Source: Kitasatospora sp. NBC_01266 (GTDB lineage: Bacteria; Actinomycetota; Actinomycetes; Streptomycetales; Streptomycetaceae). Taken from it: a stretch of DNA of 64,000 nt. The translations under genes and the position numbers were made by a program. The stretch is from positions 7,068,001-7,132,000 of the forward strand of contig NZ_CP108458.1 of assembly GCF_036242395.1 (NCBI RefSeq), given 5' to 3'. Position 1 is the first letter of the stretch. The number at the start of each line of letters is the position of its first letter. Shown here piece after piece: positions 19,359 through 29,308 of the stretch. The notes beneath the pieces are model-generated. The model had not been told where the DNA came from. It ran no database searches and saw only the letters and a program-made list of their open reading frames with translations.

Positions 19359-19751
19359 TCAGCAGGTGGAGTCGATCAGGTAGAACGACTCGTAGTGGTC
19401 CGAGGTGTAGTAGTCCGACCCGTCCTCGCCGGTCACGATCCGGCGGGTGCTGCGGTTGGAGGCACCCGGGGTGTCGACCGTGTACTCCTGGTAGAAGCCG
19501 TACGGCTCGCTCGGCAGCACGCCCTCGCGGTTCTGGAAGGTCTCGCCGTCCTCGGAGTACGGGAACGGGCCACCCTGGGCGATCAGGTTGAGGGTGTCGT
19601 CGGCCTGGCTGGGCAGGGCGGTCTGGCAGATGTTGCCGCTGACGTCCGCGTGGGCGGCGGAGGCGAACACGGCGGTGGGGGCCAGGGTGAGCAGGCCGAC
19701 GGTGACAACGGAAGCGGTACGCGTCTTCAACGCGCGTAGAAGAGTCTGCAT
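19359..19751 (-). CDS. Secreted guanyl-specific ribonuclease, RNase Sa homologue
   Basis: 130-residue precursor of an extracellular N1/T1-family RNase that cleaves RNA 3' of guanosine. A Sec signal peptide (residues 1-35, ending SAAHA) precedes a 95-residue mature enzyme. DVSGNICQTALPSQADDTLN, NREGVLPSEPYGFYQEYTV, STRRIVTG and YYTSDHYESF follow Streptomyces RNase Sa closely. The catalytic Glu, Arg and His are precursor residues 89, 104 and 119 (RNase Sa Glu54, Arg69, His85), and two Cys (42 and 130) can form the known disulfide. No barstar-like inhibitor gene is adjacent; inhibitors of this family may be encoded elsewhere. Confidence 0.95.
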   Translation of the reverse strand: MQTLLRALKTRTASVVTVGLLTLAPTAVFASAAHADVSGNICQTALPSQADDTLNLIAQGGPFPYSEDGETFQNREGVLPSEPYGFYQEYTVDTPGASNRSTRRIVTGEDGSDYYTSDHYESFYLIDSTC

Positions 19752-19969
19752 GGACAGCAGTGTGAGGGGCCGTCAGGAAGCCTGGGAAGGAGCTGGGAGC
19801 AGACTGAGTGAGTCTTCATGTCCATGTAACTGGGGCGGCGGCCAGGCGACGGGAGTGCTTCGCTTTTGCGGCGGATGTGAAGCTGTGTGACTCGTGTGAC
19901 ATTGATGATGATCAGTTCATCTGCCTACTCTGCAGACGGCTCGCCACCCAGCGGCGGGCCCAGCCACGG

Positions 19970-20175
19970 GACGCCTAGTCCTGCCTGCCCGGGGTCGGAA
20001 CCAGAGCACCGCACCAGGCAGGAGCGGGGGACCCAGGTAGTACTGCCGTGTCCCCGCCCGCCCGCGTATCGCCAGGGTGTGTGAGGGTGCGGCTCGGGGT
20101 GAGGCCGACCGGCAGTGCCGGCTCGGCCGGGCCATCTTGCGGTCCGAACCCGACAGCTCACCTCGCAGGCGTCGC
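19970..20175 (+). ncRNA. Cyclic-di-AMP riboswitch (ydaO/yuaA type)
   Basis: The leader of the GH16 gene contains the conserved core of this class: GCCTGCC...GGAACC..., GAGCGGGGGACCCAGGTAGTACT near 20022-20044, and the 3' signature CCGAACCCGACAGCTCACC followed by TCGCAGGCGTCG at 20143-20174. The CCTGCCTG/CAGGCAGG pairing (19981-20022) would form P1-like helices. It ends a few bases before the ribosome site. In actinobacteria this class commonly controls secreted cell-wall hydrolases and osmotic genes. Boundaries are approximate. Confidence 0.85.
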
Positions 20176-20188
20176 AAGAGGAACTCCC

Positions 20189-21421
20189 GTGATCCCTACC
20201 GCCACCCCTGCCCGCCTCGGCGTCGTCGCCGCCGCGCTCGGCCTGGTCGCCGTCCCGATGGTCGGCCAGGCGAACGCCCTCACCCGGCACCCGGCGACCA
20301 GCGCCGCGCCCACCGTGACCCAGGACCGGCTGACCCCGACCACCGCCACCGCCGGCGCGGCGACCACTGCCGCCCTGACGCTGCACGCAAGCTCCTGCTT
20401 CACCGCGAAGACGGTGGGCGTGGGCGTGCGGGACGCCGCGGGGAACAACCTCGACTTCCCCGGGGACCTCAGCAACCAGCAGATCTGCCCGAGCGGCCTG
20501 TCGCTGACCACCGGCGCGCGGACCTTCGCGAGCGGGGCGTACACCGTCTTCGGCTTCTACCAGGACCAGGCCGGCGCCTGGCACAACCTGGCCTCGCAGA
20601 CCCTGACCGTCTCGGCGGCCGGCAGTGCGGCCGGCAGCGGCACCAGCACCCCGACGCCCGCTCCGGCGCCCACCCCCACCCCGGCGCCCACCCCGGCGCC
20701 GGCTCCCGCGCCGACCCCCGCCCCCAGCGGCTCGCCCGTCCCCGGCAAGACGCTGACCTGGTCCGACGAGTTCAACGGCCCGCTCGACGCGACCAAGTGG
20801 AACGACAGCTCCACCACCTCGTACCAGTACGGCAACCACAACCCGAACGACAACAAGCTCGACTGGATCGACCCGTCCGACGTCTCGGTCGCGGGCGGCG
20901 TGGCCACCTTCACCGCCCAGCCCTCCAGCCACACCCTGGAGAACGGCAAGCAGGCCTGGACCACCGGCCTGCTCACCACCGAGGGCACCCAGCAGGGCTT
21001 CAAGGTCAAGACCGGTGACTACGCCGAGGCCCGGGTCCAGATGCCGTCCGCGCCCGGCGCCTGGCCTGCCCTGTGGACCTGGGCGAACGGTGGCAGCGAG
21101 ATCGACTCCTTCGAGTACCACCCGGACAACCCGAACCTGCTGGAGCTGACCAACCACGTCAACTTCGCGCAGAAGTACTACACCGACGCGAACGCGGTGC
21201 AGCCGGGCCAGTGGGTGACCATCGGCACCTACTACGGCGCCAACTCGGTCGACTACTACGTCAACGGCGTCAAGGTCTTCTCCGACAACACCGGTGTCGG
21301 CGCCAACTGGTCGGCCTACCTGATCCTCAACCTGTCGATCAGCGCGGGCGAGTACCACCCGGCCCCGAGCGGCTCCGCGCCGATCAGCTTCGCGGCCGAC
21401 TACGTGCGGGTCTACCGCTGA
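20189..21421 (+). CDS. Secreted glycoside hydrolase family 16 enzyme
   Basis: 410-residue exported beta-glucanase-type enzyme. The start is GTG 20189, 6 nt after AGAGGAA; it gives a clean signal peptide ending VGQANA near residue 30. An approximately 110-residue beta-rich module with two Cys follows (LHASSCFTAKTVGVGV, QQICPSG), then a Pro/Thr/Ala linker (about residues 150-180) and a GH16 domain to the end. The catalytic motif is Glu304-Ile-Asp306-Ser-Phe-Glu309, the nucleophile and acid/base pair of the family. Polysaccharide specificity (laminarin, lichenan, agar) cannot be told. Expression is probably set by the riboswitch just upstream. Confidence 0.92.
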   Translation: MIPTATPARLGVVAAALGLVAVPMVGQANALTRHPATSAAPTVTQDRLTPTTATAGAATTAALTLHASSCFTAKTVGVGVRDAAGNNLDFPGDLSNQQICPSGLSLTTGARTFASGAYTVFGFYQDQAGAWHNLASQTLTVSAAGSAAGSGTSTPTPAPAPTPTPAPTPAPAPAPTPAPSGSPVPGKTLTWSDEFNGPLDATKWNDSSTTSYQYGNHNPNDNKLDWIDPSDVSVAGGVATFTAQPSSHTLENGKQAWTTGLLTTEGTQQGFKVKTGDYAEARVQMPSAPGAWPALWTWANGGSEIDSFEYHPDNPNLLELTNHVNFAQKYYTDANAVQPGQWVTIGTYYGANSVDYYVNGVKVFSDNTGVGANWSAYLILNLSISAGEYHPAPSGSAPISFAADYVRVYR

Positions 21422-21449
21422 CCCCCACCGGCCGACCCTGACGAGCACG

Positions 21450-21491
21450 ACGGCTGTGGCCCGGATCCCCAAGGATCCGGGCCACAGCCGT
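21450..21491. terminator. Strong bidirectional terminator
   Basis: Perfect 19-bp stem (21450-21468 with 21473-21491) and a 4-nt CCAA loop between the convergent GH16 and allR genes. Confidence 0.88.
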
Positions 21492-21504
21492 CTCTGACGG
21501 AGTG

Positions 21505-22302
21505 TCAGGGTGCCAGCACGGCCCCCAGGCGCTGCGCGATCTGGCGCATCACCGGGACCAGGGCCGAGGCGCCGGTCTGCTCCTCCAGGGCGCGGATCCG
21601 CGCCTCCGGGCCCGACACCGAGAGCGCGGTCGGGGTCGGGGCGCCCGGCACCGCGACGGCGATGCAGCGCACGCCGATCTCCTGCTCCTGGTCGTCCACC
21701 ACATAGCCGGCCTCCCGGGCGGTGGCCAGCTGGGCGAACAGGGCTTCGGGGTCGGTGACGGTGAACTCGGTGTGCGCGGGCAGGGCTTGGGTGCCGAGCA
21801 CGGCGCGCGCCTCGTCCTCGGGGAGCTGGGCGAGCAGTGCCTTGCCGACGCCGGTGCAGTGCGGCTGCACCCGGCGGCCGACCTCGGTGAACATCCGCAT
21901 CGAGCGGCGCGACTGCACCTGGCCGACGTAGACCACCTCGCCGCCCTCCAGGACGGCCAGGTTGGCGGTCTCGCCGGTGGCCTCCATCAGCTCGGCCAGG
22001 TAGGGGCGGGCCCAGCTGCCGAGCAGCCGGCCCGCGGTCTCGCCGAGCCGGATCAGCCGGGGGCCCAGGGTGTAGCGCCGCGCGGTGTCCTGGCGGACAT
22101 ATCCCTGCTGTGCGAGGGTACGAACCAGCCGGTGGATGGTCGGCATCGGGAGGCCCGAGGTGGTGGACAGCTCGCTGAGGGTCGCGACGCCACCCGAGTC
22201 GGCCAGGGCCTCCAGGAGTTGGAAAGCGCGCTCGACGGACTGCACGCCCCCCGCGGAGGCGCGCTCGGATCCGGTCGAAGCTGCGGCAGGGGTGCTGGCC
22301 AC
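21505..22302 (-). CDS. allR: IclR-family regulator, AllR-like (allantoin/glyoxylate genes)
   Basis: 265-residue IclR protein. The winged helix is at about residues 20-75 (QSVERAFQLLEALADSGG, TSGLPMPTIHRLVRTLAQQGYVRQ), followed by the effector domain with GVGKALLAQLPEDEARAVLG. GTG 22302 follows AAAGGGAA by 7 nt; the open frame to 22395 runs through the operator. It is divergent from malate synthase, the arrangement of Streptomyces coelicolor allR beside aceB1, where AllR is known to control the allantoin pathway. Palindromes like the one at 22352-22366 recur before gcl, hyi, uraD and allB, so it is the likely regulator of all of them. The name rests on context. Confidence 0.82.
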   Translation of the reverse strand: MASTPAAASTGSERASAGGVQSVERAFQLLEALADSGGVATLSELSTTSGLPMPTIHRLVRTLAQQGYVRQDTARRYTLGPRLIRLGETAGRLLGSWARPYLAELMEATGETANLAVLEGGEVVYVGQVQSRRSMRMFTEVGRRVQPHCTGVGKALLAQLPEDEARAVLGTQALPAHTEFTVTDPEALFAQLATAREAGYVVDDQEQEIGVRCIAVAVPGAPTPTALSVSGPEARIRALEEQTGASALVPVMRQIAQRLGAVLAP

Positions 22303-22351
22303 CGGCGTTCCCTTTGCTGTCGGGGGAGGAGTAGAGTCCCAGCGATCTACC

Positions 22352-22366
22352 TCAACAAACCGTTGA
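22352..22366. promoter_or_regulatory. Regulon palindrome, allR-aceB site
   Basis: TCAAC-AAACC-GTTGA, a perfect 5-bp-arm inverted repeat followed by A. It lies between the divergent allR and aceB starts and matches the TTCAAC-N5-GTTGAA element found at four other promoters in the window. Confidence 0.72.
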
Positions 22367-22368
22367 AA

Positions 22369-22383
22369 TTCTGTATCGCGGAA
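22369..22383. promoter_or_regulatory. Second-motif site, weak copy (aceB)
   Basis: TTCTGTATCGCGGAA partly fits the TTCCRCATNGTGGAA palindrome seen before gcl and hyi (outer arms kept, three inner bases changed). It begins 3 bp after the first palindrome. Confidence 0.4.
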
Positions 22384-22498
22384 ACTAGTGTCCACCTTAC
22401 AGAATCGAACTCGCCAGTAGGTGGGTCAGATCAGATGAGGGAAGCCCCCTACCGGGAGCTCCCTACACAGGTTCTACCGTCCAAGGAGTGTCCTGCCC

Positions 22499-24175
<1,677 letters not shown>

Positions 24176-24278
24176 GCGCTTCCCGCCGTTCTGTACGGTC
24201 CGCCGGGGCGAACGCGCCCCGGCGGACCATTCCGCTGTTCAGCCTTCAATGTCCAGTGTTCGAAGAAAGGCTCCACCG

Positions 24279-24668
24279 ATGGTCCGGATGTTCCTCAACG
24301 GCCAGGCGATGCGCGGCGGCGAGTTCCACCCGCTGCTCGGCGACGCGCCCTTCCTCGGGGTGGTCCGCACCGCGCCGGGCCACCGCTTCTTCTCGATCCG
24401 GGACACCTGCCCCGGCCTGCTGCCCGACCCGGCGGTGGACAGCGTGATCGAGGGCGAACTGTACGAGGTCAGCCTGGAGTTCCTGCGCGATGTGCTGCTG
24501 CCGGGTGAGCCGGGCGAGTTGGAGTTCGGCGTGATCAAGCTGGCGGACGGCAGCGCCTGCTTCTCGATGCTGCTGGCCCGCGGCGAACTCGAGCGCGGCG
24601 TGCACAAGGAGATCACCGACTTCGGCGGCTGGCGTCCCTACCTGGCGTCGCTGGGGCGCGAGTTCTGA
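24279..24668 (+). CDS. Allophanate hydrolase-related protein (AtzF C-terminal / GGCT-like fold)
   Basis: 129-residue protein beginning MVRMFLNGQAMRGGEFHPLLGDAPFLGVV. It follows the gamma-glutamylcyclotransferase-like fold of the allophanate hydrolase C-terminal domain: TAPGHRFFSIRDTCPGLL, VIEGELYEVSLEFLRDVLLPGEP, then ITDFGGWRPYLAS. Free-standing copies are common beside purine and urea catabolic genes. Probably co-transcribed with aceB (103-bp gap). Its reaction is unproven; a role in allophanate or ureide turnover is inferred. Confidence 0.8.
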   Translation: MVRMFLNGQAMRGGEFHPLLGDAPFLGVVRTAPGHRFFSIRDTCPGLLPDPAVDSVIEGELYEVSLEFLRDVLLPGEPGELEFGVIKLADGSACFSMLLARGELERGVHKEITDFGGWRPYLASLGREF

Positions 24669-25298
24669 CCTGCGCTATACGGCAGGACGTGGGTCACCTT
24701 CAACGCCAGGTGCCTCTGCCTGAAGTGTGGCCCTCAATCCTGCAGGCCCACTGGCCATCCGCGCGTTCAGCGAGCTTCTCCGTCGGCTGTCATTCCAGAG
24801 CCCTGTACCGGGCAGAGGTCTGGTTCGCCGGGGAAGAGCGAGGCACTGACAGACGCTCAGCCAGCGCATGCCGAAGCCCGACCTCTCCCGGCAGGCAGCG
24901 CGAACTGGCCACCGCTGACTTGGCGGCCGGGGTGCTCACGTGGCGCATCCGCGACGACGCGGGCCTTCTGAGCTCCTCGCCGACGAGCACAGTGGATGGA
25001 CGGCGCGTCGCGGCAGCGACATCCAGGATCACTGCTCCCGTCCTCACGCCCTCGACGACGCCGAACCCCCAGGGCATTGCGGCACCCGCCAAGGGGGTGG
25101 CGATCGGTTCAGCCCGCCGACGATGACGCTGGCAGTCGACTCGAGCCAGCTCGCTCGGCTCGCTGGGCGGTTCGCATCCCAGGCGCGAAAACGCTCCTTG
25201 TCCGCAGTTTTGCGGACAAGGAGCGTTCGTCGGCGTGGGACAGCTGGCTCACGCCTCGATCTCTGAGTGCTCGGCCTGACTACCGGTAGCGCAGAAGG
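24669..25298. other. 630-bp region without a recognisable gene
   Basis: Frames here have unnatural composition on both strands and weaker third-position GC bias than the neighbours; it looks like decayed DNA at the left edge of the accessory block. Apart from the strong hairpin at 25190-25227 I see no ordered structure. Confidence 0.55.
25190..25227. terminator. Strong terminator-like palindrome
   Basis: Perfect 17-bp stem (25190-25206 with 25211-25227) and a GTTT loop, 72 bp past the stop of the minus-strand NUDIX operon. It can serve both directions. Confidence 0.8.
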
Positions 25299-25721
25299 TC
25301 AGCTGACGGCCGGCCCGATCAGAACGTCATCCAGGTAGCGCTGTACCGGCTCGAACAGCCCGTACGGCACGTAGTCGGCGATCTGATCGTGGGTGACCCA
25401 GGCCAGCTCGGCCAGCTCCTCGGTGTCGACCACCGTGGCGATGCCGCTCACGATCTCGCAGGCGCTGTACGACATCTGCCGGCCGGTCTTCGGGTGGATG
25501 CGCTCACCGAGTAGCCGAGTCGCCTTGACCGTCAGGCCGACCTCTTCACCAGTCTCGCGGACCGCAGCCGCCTCGGCCGTCTCGCCCGGCTCGATCTCAC
25601 CGGCCGGGAACTGCCACGACAGCTCACCTTCCTTGACGCGGCGCTGCACCATCAGGACGCGGCCGTCCTGGACCACGATGGCGGCGGCGATGCCCGGCTT
25701 ATCGGTGATCTGCTCAGTCAT
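25299..25721 (-). CDS. NUDIX hydrolase
   Basis: 140-residue single-domain NUDIX protein. The Nudix box is intact, GEIEPGETAEAAAVRETGEEVGL (GX5EX7REUXEEXGU), at about residues 41-63, inside WQFPAGEIEPGET. It would hydrolyse a nucleoside diphosphate linked to another group in a Mg-dependent reaction; the substrate is unknown. It overlaps the end of the upstream NUDIX gene by 8 bp and is the last gene of the XRE-flavoprotein-NUDIX-NUDIX operon. Confidence 0.92.
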   Translation of the reverse strand: MTEQITDKPGIAAAIVVQDGRVLMVQRRVKEGELSWQFPAGEIEPGETAEAAAVRETGEEVGLTVKATRLLGERIHPKTGRQMSYSACEIVSGIATVVDTEELAELAWVTHDQIADYVPYGLFEPVQRYLDDVLIGPAVS

Positions 25722-26364
25722 GCTGCGGCTCCTCCAGGGCGGCCAGGATGGGCGGGAAGATCGTATCGACGGGGATGAACCGGGGCACCGCGTTTCTCGG
25801 AACCCACATCACGTCGGCGTTCTCGACCGTGTCCTGGTTCTGGGCTTCCCCGGCCAGATACTCAGTCAGGAAGTACTCGCACCAGACCCCGGTAGCCGGA
25901 TGGAGCCGGCCCCCGAGGTCTTGGCGTACGGCGCAGTGAACCCCTGTCTCGGCCAACGTCTCGCGGACGGCCGCCGACGCCGGGTTCCCCCCTGGCTTGA
26001 TGACGCCTGCGGGGAACTGCCAGCGGATGCCGGCGCTCTCGTCGTCCCGGCGGCAGACGAGCAGCACCTCGGAGCCGCGCACCACTACCGCGATGGCCAC
26101 GCACAGGGCTTGGCCCGCAGTCTGTGGGCTGGCTTCGGTGGTCAGCAACGCGAACCGCTTCTGCACCGCAGGCGGCGCCGTCTCCAGGATCTGGTCGAGC
26201 AACTGCCGCATCTCGGTGCGGGGGACCAGCTCCGGATCGGCGTGCCAGGTCGCCACCGTCCGTAGGCCAATGCCCAGCCGGCCGGCGAACCCCTCGTTGG
26301 TGTCGCGCAGTGCCTCTTGGAGCACACAGGCGGACTTGCCCGTCCAGGTCCCCACCACGTCCAC
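25714..26364 (-). CDS. NUDIX-domain protein with degenerate Nudix box and N-terminal HTH-like region
   Basis: 216 residues. The first 70 resemble a small helix-turn-helix (NEGFAGRLGIGLRTVATWHA), followed by a NUDIX fold from about residue 88 (VAIAVVVRGSEVLLVCRRDD). The box reads GVIKPGGNPASAAVRETLAETGV: the first conserved Glu is Gly and one of the metal-binding Glu pair is Ala, so catalysis may be lost. NUDIX domains with such changes can act as ligand-sensing regulators (compare NrtR), and the HTH-like N-terminus fits. It sits between the flavoprotein gene (26 bp upstream) and the intact NUDIX gene. Confidence 0.8.
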   Translation of the reverse strand: MDVVGTWTGKSACVLQEALRDTNEGFAGRLGIGLRTVATWHADPELVPRTEMRQLLDQILETAPPAVQKRFALLTTEASPQTAGQALCVAIAVVVRGSEVLLVCRRDDESAGIRWQFPAGVIKPGGNPASAAVRETLAETGVHCAVRQDLGGRLHPATGVWCEYFLTEYLAGEAQNQDTVENADVMWVPRNAVPRFIPVDTIFPPILAALEEPQHD

Positions 26365-26390
26365 CTGCTGCTCCTCCCCGAACTGGCCTG

Positions 26391-26930
26391 CTACGCCTTG
26401 GTCTTGGCTTCGAGTACCGGGCGCAGCAGGCGCAACGGTGTGCTCCAGTCGTACTGGTCACGGCCCCCGCCGGCTTTCGGCTTGTGCGGAACGTAGTCGC
26501 CGAACAGCACGCCCATCGCCTTCAGTCGCTCCACGTTGGCCGGGTAGGCCGGATGGGCGGCCTGGGCCGAGTTGACGTACGGCTGGGCGGCCACCGGGAT
26601 GCCCAGACCGTACGCCTCGGTGAGGATGCCGAGGGCCAGGGTGTCGGCGTGGCCATCCGCCCACTTGTTGATCGTGTTGAAGGTGGCGGGCGCGACCGCG
26701 ATGGCGTCGGCCGACGGCAGTGAGGCCGGCACCTCGGGCGTGCGCCAGGCCGAGCGGATCGGGTGGCCGGTCTGCTTCTCGATGGCGGCCTGATCGATGA
26801 ACCCCATTGCGTTCGGCGTCGCCACCACCCCGACCGCCCAGCCTTCGGCTTGGGCGACTGAGATCAGCTGGCCCACGTCGTCGGCGATGCCCGACGCGCA
26901 CACGACGACGTAGAGGAACGGCTTGCTCAA
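26391..26930 (-). CDS. Flavoprotein of the HFCD/Dfp family
   Basis: 179-residue flavin-binding protein related to the CoaC half of Dfp. It begins LYVVVCASGIADDVGQLISVAQAEGW, has the SADAIAVAPATFNTINKWADGHADTLALG cofactor region typical of HFCD proteins, and ends with an Asp/Lys-rich tail. HFCD enzymes oxidatively decarboxylate cysteine-type substrates (coenzyme A precursor, lantibiotic C-terminal Cys), but this subfamily has no assigned substrate. It overlaps the XRE regulator stop by 4 bp (ATGA), so both are translated as a unit. Confidence 0.85.
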   Translation of the reverse strand: MSKPFLYVVVCASGIADDVGQLISVAQAEGWAVGVVATPNAMGFIDQAAIEKQTGHPIRSAWRTPEVPASLPSADAIAVAPATFNTINKWADGHADTLALGILTEAYGLGIPVAAQPYVNSAQAAHPAYPANVERLKAMGVLFGDYVPHKPKAGGGRDQYDWSTPLRLLRPVLEAKTKA

Positions 26931-28204
26931 GGTCGGACTCCCAACTCACGGCTGAACTGGCGTAGCTCCGGCAGGGCACCGCGGCGGTCGCGTGCTGCCA
27001 TGTCGGCCACCAGCTCCCGGATGTCCGGACGACGCCGGATGTCTTCGGCAGCGTGACGTTCGGCGATGCGCAGGGCGCGGTAGCCCTCGGACAGTTTGCC
27101 CTGCTGGTTGAAGGCCCTGGCAAGGTCCACCCACAGTGCCGCTTGTCGTTCCGGCGCTGGGATGCGGCGGTGCAGCAGCGGCCGGGCCGTGTCGATGGCG
27201 GCGCCGGCGTCGCCCAGGGCCACCGCAGCGGACGTCCGGTGCAGCGCCACGTTGGTCTGGCTGAAGTTCGCCCAGGCATCCGGGTGGTCGCGGTCGACGT
27301 ACTGGGCGACTTCGTCGGCCTGGTCCAGCAGCTCGGCTGTGGTGGAACGGTCACCGCCGGTGCTGGCGGCCGTCACCCCGCGCAGCAGCATCAGGCCGAA
27401 GGCGGCAAGGTCACCGGGCTCGCGCTGGTCGTAGTGGCCGCCGAGTTGGTCGGCAGTGTGCTGGACCATCGTGACGGCCGGCGCGTGGTGGTGCTCGCGG
27501 GCCATAAGGTGGGTCTGGACCCGGACGCTGGACGCCAGCACTATCGGGTTGCCGCTGCGCTCTGCCTCGCTCATCGCCCGCCCGACCGCGAGCCAGGCGT
27601 TGCCGTTGTCGCCGAGCTTGATCAACATGCTGACGGTGGTCTGGTAGGCGGTGGCGGCCAGGCTGGTCAGCGTCAGGCTGCCGGGAGTCTCGTGCTGGGT
27701 GCGACGCAGGTCGGTGAGCAGTGTCGGCAGCAGGGTCTCGAGTTCGGTGTAGCGGCAGCTGTAGAGGAGGCGCCGGGCCTTCGAGAGCCCGTGACGCAGT
27801 GCCGCCTCGGTGAGCGGCTGCCGGTCGGGCAGCATGGCGGCCGTTGGCAGGAGGGCCTGGACCAGATCGAGGCCGGCGGTGTGGGGGCGAGCTGGAACCG
27901 CGAGGGCCGCCACGCCGGCAGCCAGGAAGCCTTGACGCTGCATGTCGTCCGTCCTGAGGTCCGCGCTTCTGGGGGAGGTGGTTAGGCCCAGGCTTTCCAG
28001 GGGAATGTCGAGCTCCGCCGCGACGGCCCGGAGGACCCGTACGTCGTCGGTGCCGATGCCCTTCTCCAGTCGGCTCAGCTTCGACTGGTGGTAGCCCAGC
28101 TTGGAAGCCACGTCGTGCTGCGACCGATCGGCGATCACCCGGGCGCGCCGGATCACCGATCCGATCTGGCGTGCGCCGATGGGCTCCGGTGCCGCCTCCG
28201 ACAT
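26927..28204 (-). CDS. XRE-family regulator with TPR-like C-terminal domain
   Basis: 425-residue regulator. An XRE/Cro HTH at about residues 15-65 (IRRARVIADRSQHDVASKLGYHQSKLSRLEKGIG) is followed by a long helical region with tetratricopeptide-like periodicity, the layout of Streptomyces actinobacterial XRE-TPR regulators that respond to small ligands or peptides. ATG 28204 has AGGAGGAGCC directly upstream; the 11-codon extension is not needed. First gene of the four-gene minus-strand operon, and it probably controls it. Confidence 0.88.
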   Translation of the reverse strand: MSEAAPEPIGARQIGSVIRRARVIADRSQHDVASKLGYHQSKLSRLEKGIGTDDVRVLRAVAAELDIPLESLGLTTSPRSADLRTDDMQRQGFLAAGVAALAVPARPHTAGLDLVQALLPTAAMLPDRQPLTEAALRHGLSKARRLLYSCRYTELETLLPTLLTDLRRTQHETPGSLTLTSLAATAYQTTVSMLIKLGDNGNAWLAVGRAMSEAERSGNPIVLASSVRVQTHLMAREHHHAPAVTMVQHTADQLGGHYDQREPGDLAAFGLMLLRGVTAASTGGDRSTTAELLDQADEVAQYVDRDHPDAWANFSQTNVALHRTSAAVALGDAGAAIDTARPLLHRRIPAPERQAALWVDLARAFNQQGKLSEGYRALRIAERHAAEDIRRRPDIRELVADMAARDRRGALPELRQFSRELGVRP

Positions 28205-28713
28205 GGCTCCTCCTGCCACCTTCAGTCTGCCTGGCACGGGCCGCGCCGACCGACCTGGATCAAGACGTCATGCACGATCTGCATAGTCCATGCAGGACGC
28301 GCGGCGAAGCCAACCGGGCCGCACCTTCATGGAGTTGACTCGGCAGCAGCCGCATCGTTCCGGGAGGAGAGCGCTCCTTGTTGCCCATCCGTCGTCCACC
28401 GCCCGCCAGCCTGCTTGCTGCACTCCGAGTGCACCGCCGCCGCACTGTGGCGGCATGGCGCCGGGAGGGTGGCGACTTCAGACTGGGGAGCGTGACCAAA
28501 GCTCGCACTTGCACGGACAGTTGCGAGGCCAGTACTGGCTGATTCTAGGCCAGCGCCGGCCGCAGTGGGGGAGCGATCAGGAAGCCCCGCGGTCTGGCGC
28601 TCGGCTGGTCGGCTCCGCGAATCGAAAATCGCTTCACCCGCGCAGGTAACCTCAGTGTCGGACGGGCTTGATGCACCGTCATATCGCCACTCTGGCAAGC
28701 CGAAAGGGAACAA
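28205..28713. other. 509-bp divergent promoter region
   Basis: No protein-like frame is present. It must hold promoters for the XRE operon (minus) and the NDK-like gene (plus). A GAAAGGGA ribosome site precedes the latter. I see no clear palindrome. Confidence 0.55.
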
Positions 28714-29223
28714 ATGACCGAGGAGAACCAGGCTCAGGTCGAGCGCACGCTCGTGCTTCTCAAGCCCGACGCGGTGGCCCGCGGTCTGGCCGGCCGGATC
28801 CTGCAGCGGTTCGAGGACGCCGCGCTCAAGGTCGTCGGCACGAAGATGAAGTGGATGGACGCGGAGTTCACCCGCCGGCACTACTTCGACCTGGAGGAGC
28901 GGCTCGGCTCCGAGGTCTACAACCTGACCGCCACCTTCATGCAGCAGGGGCCGGTCATCGCTCTGGTGCTGGAGGGCTACGACGCCATCGCCACGGTCCG
29001 GAAGATCGTGGGCAGCACCTACCCGAACCAGGCGCCGGCCGGCACCATCCGCGGCGACTTCTCGCACATGAGTTCAGGGGCGAGCCTGGCCGTGGGCAAG
29101 GCGGTGGCCAACCTGGTCCACGCCTCCGGCAACCGCGAGGAAGCCGCGCAGGAAGTCGACCTCTGGTTCGCGAAGGACGAGCTGTTCGACTACAAGACGC
29201 TGGCCGAGACCTACATCTACTGA
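28714..29223 (+). CDS. Nucleoside-diphosphate kinase-like protein
   Basis: 169-residue NDK-fold protein. VERTLVLLKPDAVARGLAGRILQRFED is the family N-terminus, and IRGDFSHMSSGASLAV then NLVHASGNREEAAQEVDLWF carries the His expected to be phosphorylated (NLVHAS; NLIHAS in true NDKs). It is about 30 residues longer than the housekeeping 137-residue Ndk and lies among accessory genes, so it is probably a paralogue with a special nucleotide role. Phosphate transfer between NTP and NDP is inferred. Confidence 0.87.
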   Translation: MTEENQAQVERTLVLLKPDAVARGLAGRILQRFEDAALKVVGTKMKWMDAEFTRRHYFDLEERLGSEVYNLTATFMQQGPVIALVLEGYDAIATVRKIVGSTYPNQAPAGTIRGDFSHMSSGASLAVGKAVANLVHASGNREEAAQEVDLWFAKDELFDYKTLAETYIY

Positions 29224-29308
29224 TCGGTGGCCGTCCGAGCGTCACCCCGGTGGCGCTGGCCAAGTTCACCACCACAGAACGACCGGCACGAGGAAAGGGC
29301 ACCGACTG

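Noticed and set aside
24689-25126. 145-residue plus-strand frame in the gene-less stretch
   Set aside because: No domain, no good ribosome site and poor codon bias; kept only as degraded intergenic DNA.
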